Assembly: GCF_004299445.1 (NCBI RefSeq)
Contig: NZ_SCTC01000037.1
Span: 1-64,000, forward strand
DNA from: Phenylobacterium sp.
GTDB taxonomy: Bacteria > Pseudomonadota > Alphaproteobacteria > Caulobacterales > Caulobacteraceae
DNA length: 64,000 nt
Direction of reading: 5' to 3'
The position numbers and the translations under genes were made by a program. The notes below the pieces were generated by a model. It saw only the letters and a program-made list of their open reading frames with translations. It did not search any database and was not told the DNA's origin. This document shows, piece after piece, positions 16,625 through 25,063 of this stretch (positions are counted from its first letter, which is position 1; each line of letters opens with the position of its first letter).

Positions 16625-18130
16625 CTACGCCGGTGTCTTCAGCATCCGCCGGCGCTCGACGGACGAGGGAATCCGCATCGCCTCGCGGTACTTGGCGACG
16701 GTGCGGCGGGCGATGTCGACGCCCGCGGCCTTCAGGATGTCGACGATGGCGTCGTCCGAGTGGACGTCGTCGTCGCTCAGTTCGGCCTCGATCAGCTGCT
16801 TGATCTTGTGACGCACGCTCTCGGCCGAGTGGGCCTCGCCGCCCTCGGACGACTGGATCGCCGAGGTGAAGAAGAACTTCATCTCGAACAGGCCGCGCGG
16901 GGTGGCCATGTACTTGCCCGAGGTCACGCGGCTGACGGTCGATTCGTGCATGCCGATGGCGTCGGCGACGGTCTTCAGGTTCAGCGGCCGCAGGTGCTCG
17001 ACGCCATAGGCCAGGAACGCGTCCTGCTGGCGCACGATCTCGGAGCTGACCTTCAGGATGGTGCGCGCGCGCTGGTCCAGGCTCTTCATCAGCCAGTTGG
17101 CCTGCGCCATGCAGTCGGCGACGAAGGTCTTTTCCTGGTCGGTCTTGGTCTGTCCCGAAACCCGGGCGTGATAGCGCTGGTCGACCAGCAGGCGGGGCAG
17201 GGTGTCGGAGTTCAGCTCGACGTTCCACAGGCCGCCGGCGCCTTCCCGAACGAATACGTCCGGCGCGACCGGCGTCGCCGGCTCGCCGCCGGCGAAGGCG
17301 GCGCCGGGCCGGGGCGTCAGGCCGCGGATCTCGGCGATCATCTCGCGCAGGTCGTCGTCGTCGACGCCGCACACCTTGCGCAGCGCCGCCAGGTCGCGCT
17401 TGGCCAGGAGCGGCAGGTTGTCGAGCATCGCGGCGATCGCCGGGTCGTAGCGGTTCCGGTCCTTCAGCTGGATCATCAGGCACTCGCGCACGTCGCGCGC
17501 GGCGACGCCCACGGGGTCGAAACCCTGGATCACGCCCAGCACCGTCTCGACGCGTTCGGCGGCGCACCCCAGGCGCTCGGCCACCTCGTCCACCTCGGCG
17601 CGCAGGTATCCGCCCTCGTCGACCGCATCGATCAGCATGCCGGCGATCATCAGGTCGGGCCCGCGCAGGCCCGAGGCGGCCAGCTGTTCCTGCAGGTGTT
17701 CGATCAGGGTCTTCTCGCGCGTCAGCGCCCCGTCGCCCAGCTCGCTGTCGCGGTCGAAGCTACCCCCCGAGCCGGCCTTGGACCAGTCGATGGCGCCGCC
17801 CGCGTCGGCCGCCGCGGCGTCGGCCACTTCCGGCGCGTCGCCTGTGGCGCGCTCGCCGGGCGAAGCCTCGTCATAGGTTATGTCCATGTCGGCGCGCGCG
17901 TCGGCGTCGGCCGCATGTTCGTTGGTGACCGCGCTGTCGGCGACCGGCGCCTCGTCGGCCTCATTGTCGCGCTCGTCCCGCTGCAGCAGCGGGTTGCGCT
18001 CGAGTTCCGTCTCCACGAAGGCCTCGAGCTCGAGATTCGACATCTGCAGCAGCTTGATCGCCTGCTGCAGCTGGGGGGTGATGACCAGCCCCTGTCCCTG
18101 CCGAACCTCTAGTCGTGCGCTGAGCGCCAA
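16625..18130 (-). CDS. rpoN: RNA polymerase sigma-54 factor
   Basis: The 501-residue protein has region I rich in Gln/Leu (QGLVITPQLQQAIKLLQMSNLELEAFVETELERNPLLQ), an acidic region II (about 55-125), the core-binding part, the HTH region (MHESTVSRVTSGKY) and the RpoN box ARRTVAKYRE at 474-483. Sigma-54 directs transcription from GG/GC (-24/-12) promoters with enhancer-binding activators, e.g. for nitrogen and flagellar genes. In most proteobacteria lptB lies directly upstream; here a GST gene and its terminator do. Confidence 0.97.
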   Translation of the reverse strand: MALSARLEVRQGQGLVITPQLQQAIKLLQMSNLELEAFVETELERNPLLQRDERDNEADEAPVADSAVTNEHAADADARADMDITYDEASPGERATGDAPEVADAAAADAGGAIDWSKAGSGGSFDRDSELGDGALTREKTLIEHLQEQLAASGLRGPDLMIAGMLIDAVDEGGYLRAEVDEVAERLGCAAERVETVLGVIQGFDPVGVAARDVRECLMIQLKDRNRYDPAIAAMLDNLPLLAKRDLAALRKVCGVDDDDLREMIAEIRGLTPRPGAAFAGGEPATPVAPDVFVREGAGGLWNVELNSDTLPRLLVDQRYHARVSGQTKTDQEKTFVADCMAQANWLMKSLDQRARTILKVSSEIVRQQDAFLAYGVEHLRPLNLKTVADAIGMHESTVSRVTSGKYMATPRGLFEMKFFFTSAIQSSEGGEAHSAESVRHKIKQLIEAELSDDDVHSDDAIVDILKAAGVDIARRTVAKYREAMRIPSSVERRRMLKTPA

Positions 18131-18241
18131 AGAACCCGCCCCCGTGGCCTGTTTCTTGCTTCAAGCTAGGCGGGCTTCCCCACTGACTGGTTAACGCAGG
18201 CAAATTCAGCCCGCGCGCCCTGCGCGCGCCCTTCAGGTCGG

Positions 18242-18275
18242 CAAAAAAGAAGGGCCCCCGCGCCTGCGGAGGCCC
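18242..18275 (-). terminator. Intrinsic terminator after the GST gene
   Basis: Minus-strand stem GGGCCTCCGC / GCGGGGGCCC (loop AGGC, one G-T pair) followed by TTCTTTTTT. It separates the GST gene from rpoN, so rpoN must have its own promoter in 18131-18240. Confidence 0.85.
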
Positions 18276-18300
18276 AGTTGGCGACAGCGCCTGCGGGGGA

Positions 18301-19032
18301 TCAGGCGGCGACGGGCGCCCGCAGACTGGCTTCCAGGTCCCATTCGAACTCGGGGTAGAACTGGGCCATCAGTCGGTCGACATAGGCCACCAGATTGCCG
18401 AAGCCTTCGGCGCGGCGGCGGATCTCGCCCTCGAAGAACGGGGTCAGCACCCCGGCCAGCATGCCGAACACGGTGGCGTCCGCGCCGCAGGGACGCGAGC
18501 CGAACAGGTAGGGCTTGTCGCCCAGGATCGCCGACACCGCCGCCAGCGAGTTCACGGCCAGGGCCACGATCTCCAGGTCGGTGTGGCGGCCGACGCCCAC
18601 GGCGCGAATGTTGTTGCGCACCTCGTTCTGCACCATCTCGCGGACGCCCTCGGGCGCGCCGTCGAAGAAGTGGGCGGGGCCCTTGGCGAAGTTGGCCGGG
18701 CAGAGCCACCGCTCGGCGATCATCGTCCAGCCGAAGTGATTCTCCATCATCCGCTCGATCGCCCAGGCCTGCGCGCGCTGCACGCCGTCCAGCCCCTCGT
18801 CGAAGTCGAGGCCGTAGGTGCGTTCCAGGAAGGCGCGGATGAAGGTGGAGTCGGCCACCTTGGCGCCGTTGATGTCGATGAACGGCACCTGCCCCTTTGG
18901 CGAGTGCTCCGGCCGCGCCAGCGCCTTCGCATAGCCCAGGCCGGCCATCTTCAGCTGCACCTCTGTCTTGGTGACATAGGGGCTGATCTCCGGGAGGCCG
19001 AACCCCTCGCCGAGCCCGTAGAGCGTGATCAT
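18301..19032 (-). CDS. Glutathione S-transferase family protein
   Basis: The 243-residue protein has a thioredoxin-like N-domain (MITLYGLGEGFGLPEISPYV; KGQVPFIDINGAKVADSTFI with the cis-Pro after V) and an all-helical C-domain including PYLFGSRPCGADATVFGMLAG. This resembles the GST_N_4/GST_C_6 (metaxin/FAEES-like) branch more than classical GSTs. The substrate is unknown. GGGAGAGA is well spaced before the ATG at 19032. It diverges from a WYL regulator with a 22-bp palindrome between, so it is probably controlled by that regulator. Confidence 0.86.
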   Translation of the reverse strand: MITLYGLGEGFGLPEISPYVTKTEVQLKMAGLGYAKALARPEHSPKGQVPFIDINGAKVADSTFIRAFLERTYGLDFDEGLDGVQRAQAWAIERMMENHFGWTMIAERWLCPANFAKGPAHFFDGAPEGVREMVQNEVRNNIRAVGVGRHTDLEIVALAVNSLAAVSAILGDKPYLFGSRPCGADATVFGMLAGVLTPFFEGEIRRRAEGFGNLVAYVDRLMAQFYPEFEWDLEASLRAPVAA

Positions 19033-19075
19033 CGGTTCTCTCCCTCGTCTTGACACCGGCAACTTGCCAGGGCCT

Positions 19076-19097
19076 TGCTGACAGCATCCTGTCAGCA
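19076..19097. promoter_or_regulatory. 22-bp palindromic operator candidate
   Basis: Arms TGCTGACAG and CTGTCAGCA are perfectly complementary around a 4-nt centre (CATC). It lies between the divergent GST gene (start 19032) and the WYL regulator (start 19113), 15 nt before the latter, an autoregulatory position. Confidence 0.65.
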
Positions 19098-19112
19098 GAA
19101 CGGTACGCGAAC

Positions 19113-19844
19113 ATGCGAAGGGCGGATCGTCTCTTCCAGATCATCCAGATCCTGCGTCGGGGAAAGAAGCCGATCACGGCCGACGCCATCGCCGAGGAGC
19201 TCGAGACCTCCAAGCGCACGGTCTACCGCGACATCGCCGACCTGATCGGTCAGCGGGCGCCGATCCGAGGCGAGGCGGGCGTAGGCTACATCCTGGAGGA
19301 CGGCTTCGACCTGCCGCCCCTGATGCTGACGCCCGACGAGATCGAGGCCGCCGTGCTGGGCGCCCAGATGGTGGCGGCCCGCGGCGACCCCGTGCTGCGC
19401 CGCGCCGCCGAGGACCTGATCGCCAAGATCGGCGCGGTGATCCCGGAAAACCTGCGCCCGCTGGTGGTCGAGCCCGCCACCCGCGCCGCCCCCAGCTGGA
19501 AGACCACGCCCGACAACATCGACATGGCGAGCGTCCGCCAGCAGATCCGCGCCGGCCGCAAGCTGATCCTCACCTACCGCGACGAGCACGAGCGCGAGAC
19601 TCAGCGCACGGTCTGGCCCTTCGCCGTTGGCTACTACGAGACCACCCGACTGATCATGGCCTGGTGCGAGATGCGCTCGGACTTCCGCAGCTTCCGCACC
19701 GACCGCGTCGCCGGCGCCGAGTTCCCCGAGGACCGCTACCCGGATCGCCCGGCGTCCCTGCGCGCCCGCTGGCGCCGCCACCAGCAGGAGCAGTGGGAAC
19801 GCATGCAGGCCCGGCACAAGGCCCGCGACCGCGAGCGCGCATAG
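19113..19844 (+). CDS. HTH / WYL-domain transcriptional regulator (YafY-like)
   Basis: The 243-residue protein has an N-terminal HTH_11 domain (RADRLFQIIQILRRGKKPITADAIAEELETSKRTVYRDI, 3-41) and a WYL domain in the middle (about 130-205: LILTYRDEHERETQRTVWPFAVGYYETTRLIMAWCEMR). WYL domains bind small ligands or nucleic acids. It diverges from the GST gene and is the likely binder of the palindrome at 19076-19097. The ATG at 19113 (MRRADRLFQ) matches the family start. Confidence 0.92.
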   Translation: MRRADRLFQIIQILRRGKKPITADAIAEELETSKRTVYRDIADLIGQRAPIRGEAGVGYILEDGFDLPPLMLTPDEIEAAVLGAQMVAARGDPVLRRAAEDLIAKIGAVIPENLRPLVVEPATRAAPSWKTTPDNIDMASVRQQIRAGRKLILTYRDEHERETQRTVWPFAVGYYETTRLIMAWCEMRSDFRSFRTDRVAGAEFPEDRYPDRPASLRARWRRHQQEQWERMQARHKARDRERA

Positions 19845-19957
19845 CTCTGGCCGCTCGTCGCGCCTCGACACCCGCTCGCCACCGTGACTTTTCGGTAATT
19901 TGGCGCGGACCTTCCACGCCCGTAAGCGTAACGGCAGACCCTGGGGAGTTACACGCC

Positions 19958-21808
19958 ATGAACGACGTCAGCCGCCGCGAGGCGCTGCTGCTCGCGGCCG
20001 CCGCGGCCTTCGCGCCCGCCGCCGCAAACGCCGCGGATACGGCCCTGCCGACCGTCTGGGACCTTACCCATCTCTATCCGACGCCCGAGGCCTGGGAGAC
20101 CGAGCGCAAGGCTGTGGAAGCCGCCCTCTCCGGCATCGCCGCCTATAAGGGCCGGTTGGGCGAGAGCGCCGCGACCCTGAAGGCCGCGATGCAGCTGATC
20201 TCCGACATCACCAAGCGCGTGGCGCGGCTGTTCGTCTACGCCACGCTGAAGGGCGACGAGGACCTGCAGGTCGCCGTCGACCAGGAGCGCCGCCAGAACG
20301 CCCAGGCCCTCAGCGCCAAGCTGGGCGAAGCCACCGCCTGGACCAGCCCCGAGCTGCTGCGCGTGGGCCGCGAGAAGATCGAGGGCTTCGTGAAGGCCGA
20401 CCCGGGCCTTGAGAAGTTCCGCTTCGGGCTGCTGGACACCCTGCGCCAGGCCGACCACACCCTGGACGACCAGGGCGAGGCCCTGCTGGCCGCCGCCGGC
20501 AATCCGCTGCAGGGGCCGCGCAACATCCGCACCCAGCTGGTCGCGTCCGACATCCCGTGGCCCACCGTCGAGGTGGCCGGCGAGAAGATCCGCCTGGACC
20601 AGCAGGGCTACACCCGCGCCCGCACCGCCGCCGACAGAGCTGAGCGCAAGAAGGTGTTCGACACCTTCTTCACCGCCTTCAAGGGCTTCGAGAGCAGCCT
20701 GGGCGCGGCGCTGTCGGCCAAGGTCAACGGCGACATCTTCAACGCCAAGGCGCGCAGGTACGAGAGCAGCTTGGCCGCCGCGGTCGATGGCCCCAACATC
20801 CCGCAGGCCGTCTACCGGACCCTGATCTCCGAGGCGAACCGCGGCCTGCCCATCCTGCACCGCTACTTCGAGCTGCGCCGCCGGCTGCTGGGCCTGTCCG
20901 ACATGGGCTACTGGGACCTCTACCCCCCGGTCACCAAGCTGGACGCCAGGTTCGACCTGGCGGCCAGCCGCAAGCTGTCGCTGGAGGCCATGAAGCCGCT
21001 TGGCCCGGAGTACGGCGCCCTGTTCGCCGACGCCACGTCCAAGCCCTGGGTCCACGTCTATCCGCAGAAGGGCAAGCGGCCCGGCGCCTACGTCTTCGGC
21101 GCAGCCTACGACGTCCACCCGTACATGCTGCTGAACCACACCGACAACTACGAGGGCCTGTCGACCTACGCCCACGAGTGGGGCCACGCGATGCACACCC
21201 TGCTGGCCCAGAAGGCCCAGCCGTGGGAGCTGGCGGGCTATCCCACCTTCACCGCCGAGGTGGCCTCGACCGTCAACGAACAGCTGCTGGTCGCCCACAT
21301 GGTCAAGGCCGCAAAGACCAAGCCCGAGAAGCTGTTTTACCTGGACCGCGTCTGCGAGATGATGCGCGCCACCTTCTACCGCCAGACAATGTTCGCCGAG
21401 TTCGAGCTGGCCATCCACGAGACCTCCGAGAAGGGCGAGGCCCTGTCGGGCAAGCGCGCCTCGGCGATCTATCTCGACCTGCTCAAGCGCTACCACGGGC
21501 CCAAGGTGCAGATCGAAGACGTCTACGGCCTGGAGTGGGCGCTGCCCGGCCACTTCTTCGACTACAACTTCTATGTCTACCAGTACGCGACCTCGGTCAC
21601 GGCCGCCTCGGCCTTCGCCGAGCGCATCCTGGGCGGGGGTCCGAAGGAGCGCGACGCCTACCTTGGCGCGCTCAAGGCCGGCGGCTCGGACTATCCGGTG
21701 GATGTGCTCAAGCGCGCCGGCGTCGACATGACCACGCCCGAGCCGTTCCGCGCCATGCTGGGCAAGTTCGAGAAGACTCTCGACGAGATGGAAAAGCTGA
21801 TCGCCTGA
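19958..21808 (+). CDS. pepF: Exported M3 family oligoendopeptidase F
   Basis: The 616-residue zinc metallopeptidase has HEWGH at 406-410 with the M3 context LSTYAHEWGHAMHTLL and the downstream FTAEVASTVNE zinc ligand segment. It cleaves short peptides. Unlike ordinary cytoplasmic PepF it begins MNDVSRREALLLAAAAAFAP, with a twin-arginine-like SRREAL motif, a hydrophobic stretch and likely cleavage after ANA, so it appears periplasmic and probably Tat-exported (inference). It starts 114 nt after the WYL regulator gene, with GGGGAG upstream. Length is normal for the family. Confidence 0.92.
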   Translation: MNDVSRREALLLAAAAAFAPAAANAADTALPTVWDLTHLYPTPEAWETERKAVEAALSGIAAYKGRLGESAATLKAAMQLISDITKRVARLFVYATLKGDEDLQVAVDQERRQNAQALSAKLGEATAWTSPELLRVGREKIEGFVKADPGLEKFRFGLLDTLRQADHTLDDQGEALLAAAGNPLQGPRNIRTQLVASDIPWPTVEVAGEKIRLDQQGYTRARTAADRAERKKVFDTFFTAFKGFESSLGAALSAKVNGDIFNAKARRYESSLAAAVDGPNIPQAVYRTLISEANRGLPILHRYFELRRRLLGLSDMGYWDLYPPVTKLDARFDLAASRKLSLEAMKPLGPEYGALFADATSKPWVHVYPQKGKRPGAYVFGAAYDVHPYMLLNHTDNYEGLSTYAHEWGHAMHTLLAQKAQPWELAGYPTFTAEVASTVNEQLLVAHMVKAAKTKPEKLFYLDRVCEMMRATFYRQTMFAEFELAIHETSEKGEALSGKRASAIYLDLLKRYHGPKVQIEDVYGLEWALPGHFFDYNFYVYQYATSVTAASAFAERILGGGPKERDAYLGALKAGGSDYPVDVLKRAGVDMTTPEPFRAMLGKFEKTLDEMEKLIA

Positions 21809-21814
21809 CGGCGG

Positions 21815-22639
21815 TCACACCGCGACGGCGTCGAGGCGGCCCACCCCTTGGGCGATCTCGTCGTCGGCCTGGGTCACCGAGAAGGCCTGTGACACCAGCA
21901 CGGCCCGGCCGAACACGCTCATGAAGGCGATGTCGGCCGCGTCCAGGCCGGTGGCCACCCGCACGAGATCGCAGGCCTCGACCTTGCCCGTCGGGTCCGC
22001 CAGGCGCCACCCGCCGCCCACGAAGACCTCGGCCACCGCGTGCAGGTCGGGCGGGTCCAGCTTCCAGGCATAGGCGCTGACCGCGCGGGCGGGGATGTCG
22101 CTGGCCCTCAGCAGCGAGATGGCAAGGTGGGTGAAGTCGCGGCACACGCCGGCCCGGTCGGCGAAGGTCATCAACGCCGTCGTCTGAGCGTCGCTGACAC
22201 CGGCGACATAGTCCACGTGCCCGGCGATCCACTCGAGGATCGCCACCACCCGGTCGCCGCCGCGCAGGCTTCCGAACTCGCGGTCCACGAAGCGCTCGAA
22301 GCTGTCGGACGGACAGAAGCGGCTGGGCCGCAGATAGCGCAGCACCCCGGGCGGCAGGTCGCGGATCGCCACCTGCGCCGCGCCCTCCAGGCGGGGCGTC
22401 TCGCGCCGAACGGCCACCTGCGCGTCATAGAGGATGCGCACGCGCCCACTGGCGGTGAATACGGCGCGCCGCTCGCCAGCCGGCCCGTCGTCGCGGCGCA
22501 CCAGATCGCTCTGTGGCGTGACGGAGAGGCGCTCGCGCAACACCGTCTGGTCGGCGTCGCGAGACGCTTCCAGCATCAGCAGCGTCTCGCTGGGGCTCGG
22601 GAAGTCGTAGGTGAGGTCGGCGCGGATGTGCAGGGCCAT
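21815..22639 (-). CDS. Transglutaminase-like cysteine protease family protein
   Basis: The 274-residue cytoplasmic protein has an N-terminal beta-rich region (MALHIRADLTYDFPSPSETLLMLEA) and a transglutaminase core: Cys in DRAGVCRDFTHLAISLLRA, His in DPPDLHAVAEVFVGG and Asp in WRLADPTGK. The spacing is that of COG1305 proteins. Some relatives hydrolyse peptides or amides; the substrate here is unknown. It converges with the M3 peptidase gene, separated by 6 nt, and diverges from the DUF3597-like gene. Confidence 0.9.
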   Translation of the reverse strand: MALHIRADLTYDFPSPSETLLMLEASRDADQTVLRERLSVTPQSDLVRRDDGPAGERRAVFTASGRVRILYDAQVAVRRETPRLEGAAQVAIRDLPPGVLRYLRPSRFCPSDSFERFVDREFGSLRGGDRVVAILEWIAGHVDYVAGVSDAQTTALMTFADRAGVCRDFTHLAISLLRASDIPARAVSAYAWKLDPPDLHAVAEVFVGGGWRLADPTGKVEACDLVRVATGLDAADIAFMSVFGRAVLVSQAFSVTQADDEIAQGVGRLDAVAV

Positions 22640-22751
22640 GTCCTCGCCAACGCGCCGTCATCGCAGTCGATCCCGCGGACGCGCCGGAACCGTGACGCAT
22701 GCCTGCCGTTGACGCAACCGAGGGCGCCGTCCGCCCCATGGAGTTCGTCCG

Positions 22752-23129
22752 ATGCGGATGATGCAGAAGATCCACGACGCCTTCGCCGGCGCCCCGTCCG
22801 ACGCGCCGCCTTTGCCGGCCCGCGACCCTCATCGCGTGCCGCCGACCCCTGTCCGCACCCGCATGGCGACGCCCCCCGACGTCGCGATGATCCTGGACGC
22901 CCGCGCCGCCCGCACGGGCTTCGGCAGCGGCTGGCGCGATGACCTCGGCGCGCTCTTCGCCCTGGTCGGCCTGCCCGACACGCCCGAGTCCCGCCGCCAG
23001 ACCGCCGAGAGCCTCAACCTCGACATCGATGAGGACGATCCGGCCGAGACCGACGCCCGCCTCCACGCCGCTATGATCCAGCGTCTGGCCGAGAACGACG
23101 CGCTGGCGCCTCAGGACTTCTTCAAGTAG
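22752..23129 (+). CDS. DUF3597-like small protein
   Basis: The 125-residue protein has a Pro-rich N-terminus (DAPPLPARDPHRVPPTPVRTR) and a C-terminal domain that matches the DUF3597 pattern: VAMILDARAAR...WRDDLGALFALVGL, then RRQTAESLNL, then LHAAMIQRLAENDALAPQDF. DUF3597 is a bacterial domain of unknown role (LysM-associated in some proteins, absent here). Assignment is from pattern memory. Its last 8 nt overlap the convergent photolyase gene. Confidence 0.6.
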   Translation: MRMMQKIHDAFAGAPSDAPPLPARDPHRVPPTPVRTRMATPPDVAMILDARAARTGFGSGWRDDLGALFALVGLPDTPESRRQTAESLNLDIDEDDPAETDARLHAAMIQRLAENDALAPQDFFK

Positions 23130-24582
23130 CCGCCGCGTCCTTCCCGCGGACCTCGGCGTAGGCCGCCAGCGCCCGCTGGCGCGCCTCGGCGTGATCCACG
23201 AGGGGCCGGGGATAGTCGCGGCCAAGGCGAACGCCCGCCGCGTCCAGCTGCGCCGTCGTCGCCGTCCAAGGCGCGTGGATCAACGCCTTGGGCATGCGGG
23301 CCAGTTCCGGGACCCACCGCTTCACGTAGGTCCCCTCAGGATCGAAGGTCTGCCCCTGGCTCACCGGGTTGAACACCCGGAAGTAGGGCGCCGCATCCGC
23401 CCCCGACCCCGCCACCCACTGCCAGCTGGCCGAATTGCTCGCCAGATCGGCGTCGACCAGGGTGTCCCAGAACCAGGCCTCGCCGCGGCGCCAGTCGACC
23501 ATCAGGTCCTTGATCAGGAACGACGCCACGATCATCCGCACGCGGTTGTGCATCCAGCCGGTCGCCCACAGCTCGCGCATCCCGGCGTCGACGATCGGAT
23601 AGCCTGTCCGTCCGGCCTGCCACGCCGCCAGTCCCGCGGCGTCGTCCTGCCACGGCATGCGATCGAACTCGGGCTTCAGCGCCGCGTTCGGCAGGGTGGG
23701 GAAATGGTACAGCAGGTGGGCGCTGAACTCGCGCCAGCCGACTTCCGATAGGAACGTCTCCACCCCACGCTGCAGCGGGTCGCCGTGCATTGACTCGCCC
23801 GCCGCCAACGCCGCCCGCCAAACCTGCCAGGGCCCGACTTCGCCGAAGTGCAGGTGCGGCGACAGCCGTGACGTCCCGGTCACGCCGGGCACGTTGCGCG
23901 TATCGGCGTAGGCGAACACGGCCTTCTGCGTGAAGGCGGCCAGCCGTGCGGCGGCGCCGGCCTCGCCGGGGGTCCAGGCTTCCCGCAGGCCGCCCGCCCA
24001 GTCCGGCCGGGTCGGGCGCAGGGCCCAGTCGTCCAGCGCCTCTCCCGCGACCCCGCCCGCGATCTCCAGCCGGTCAGGTGCGGGGGCGAAGGCGGGCGGC
24101 CGCGCGGCCGCCCGCAGGGCCCGCCAGAACGGCGTGAACACCTGGTAGGGGCCGCCCGTCTTGTTGAAGAACTTGGCCGGTTCGGCCAGCAGCGCGCCGT
24201 TGAACGATCGGGCCTCGAGCCCGTCCGCCCGCAAGGCCGCCTTGAGCGCCCCATCGCGCGCCACCGCCCAGGGTTCGTAGCGGCGGTTCCAGACCACCGT
24301 GCGCGCGCCGGTCTCCGCCGCCAGCGCCGGGATCACCGCCTCGGCCCGGCCCGATCTGAGCACCAGGCCCCCGGCGTCGGACCGTTGGCGCAGGTCCGCG
24401 TCCAACGCCGACAGCGAGCCGTGCAGCCACCAGCGCGAGGCGCCGCCCGGGCGCCAGTCGCCCGCCTCGTTGTTGTCGTGGACATAGACCGGCACGATGG
24501 CCTCGCCCGTCGCCAGCGCGGCCTGCAGGGCCGGGTTGTCGGAAAGCCTCAGGTCCCGGCGGAACCAGACGAGGACGGTCAT
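23122..24582 (-). CDS. phrB: Deoxyribodipyrimidine photolyase / cryptochrome
   Basis: The 486-residue flavoprotein has the N-terminal Rossmann antenna domain (VLVWFRRDLRLSDNPALQ) and the helical FAD domain with TSRLSPHLHFGEVGPWQVW, GWREFSAHLLYHFP, GYPIVDAGMRELWATGWMHNRVRM and LVDADLASNSASWQWVAGSGADAAPYFRVFNP. These are class I CPD photolyase signatures including the Trp/Asn active-site region. It repairs UV-induced cyclobutane dimers using blue light. It is convergent with the DUF3597-like gene and starts next to an AT-rich intergenic region. Confidence 0.95.
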   Translation of the reverse strand: MTVLVWFRRDLRLSDNPALQAALATGEAIVPVYVHDNNEAGDWRPGGASRWWLHGSLSALDADLRQRSDAGGLVLRSGRAEAVIPALAAETGARTVVWNRRYEPWAVARDGALKAALRADGLEARSFNGALLAEPAKFFNKTGGPYQVFTPFWRALRAAARPPAFAPAPDRLEIAGGVAGEALDDWALRPTRPDWAGGLREAWTPGEAGAAARLAAFTQKAVFAYADTRNVPGVTGTSRLSPHLHFGEVGPWQVWRAALAAGESMHGDPLQRGVETFLSEVGWREFSAHLLYHFPTLPNAALKPEFDRMPWQDDAAGLAAWQAGRTGYPIVDAGMRELWATGWMHNRVRMIVASFLIKDLMVDWRRGEAWFWDTLVDADLASNSASWQWVAGSGADAAPYFRVFNPVSQGQTFDPEGTYVKRWVPELARMPKALIHAPWTATTAQLDAAGVRLGRDYPRPLVDHAEARQRALAAYAEVRGKDAAAT

Positions 24583-25063
24583 GGCAGGAGGGACTCCACG
24601 CAGCGCCCCCTTCGTCGTCGATCGGGACGTGCGGGCAGGCCGCAGGCGGCGTCAATCGCTTGGGGGCCGTGGCTCCAGCCTAGGCGTCGCCGCCGCTCGC
24701 CTGCAAACCGTTTCGAAGCAGCGGTGCGCCGCGGGACGATCCGACGTCGCGGCGAGGCGGAGACAGGATCGACCACCCCACGTTGTCGACCCATAGCTGA
24801 CAACTAAAAAGAAAGTATCCCCCAAGAGATCGCGCCCTGTTGTGCGCTTTACTCATAACGGTGAGTGAAAACATACCAATTATGACATCATTAGGCATTC
24901 CGATCGCAAGACAAGACTCACAACTGCGCCAATTCGGATTTTGCATAGATCAGAAAATCGGCGCCAACGTTGTCTATATTCATGCCTATTGCGGTTAATG
25001 TCCGTCGATTTGGCAGATTTAATAAGTATATCGATTCGACATATCGCGCGTGGAGGCTGAAAC
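24583..25063. other. Intergenic region with AT-rich segment upstream of the chemoreceptor
   Basis: This 481-nt gap holds no convincing gene. Its right half (about 24780-25050) is only about 40 percent GC, far below its surroundings. It contains the promoter of the chemoreceptor gene; GGAGG at 25052-25056 is its ribosome-binding site. I found no clear sigma-54 or CtrA site in it. Confidence 0.6.

Noticed and set aside
24990..25025. CtrA binding site (TTAA-N7-TTAA) before the chemoreceptor
   Set aside because: The two TTAA motifs are about 20 nt apart instead of 7.
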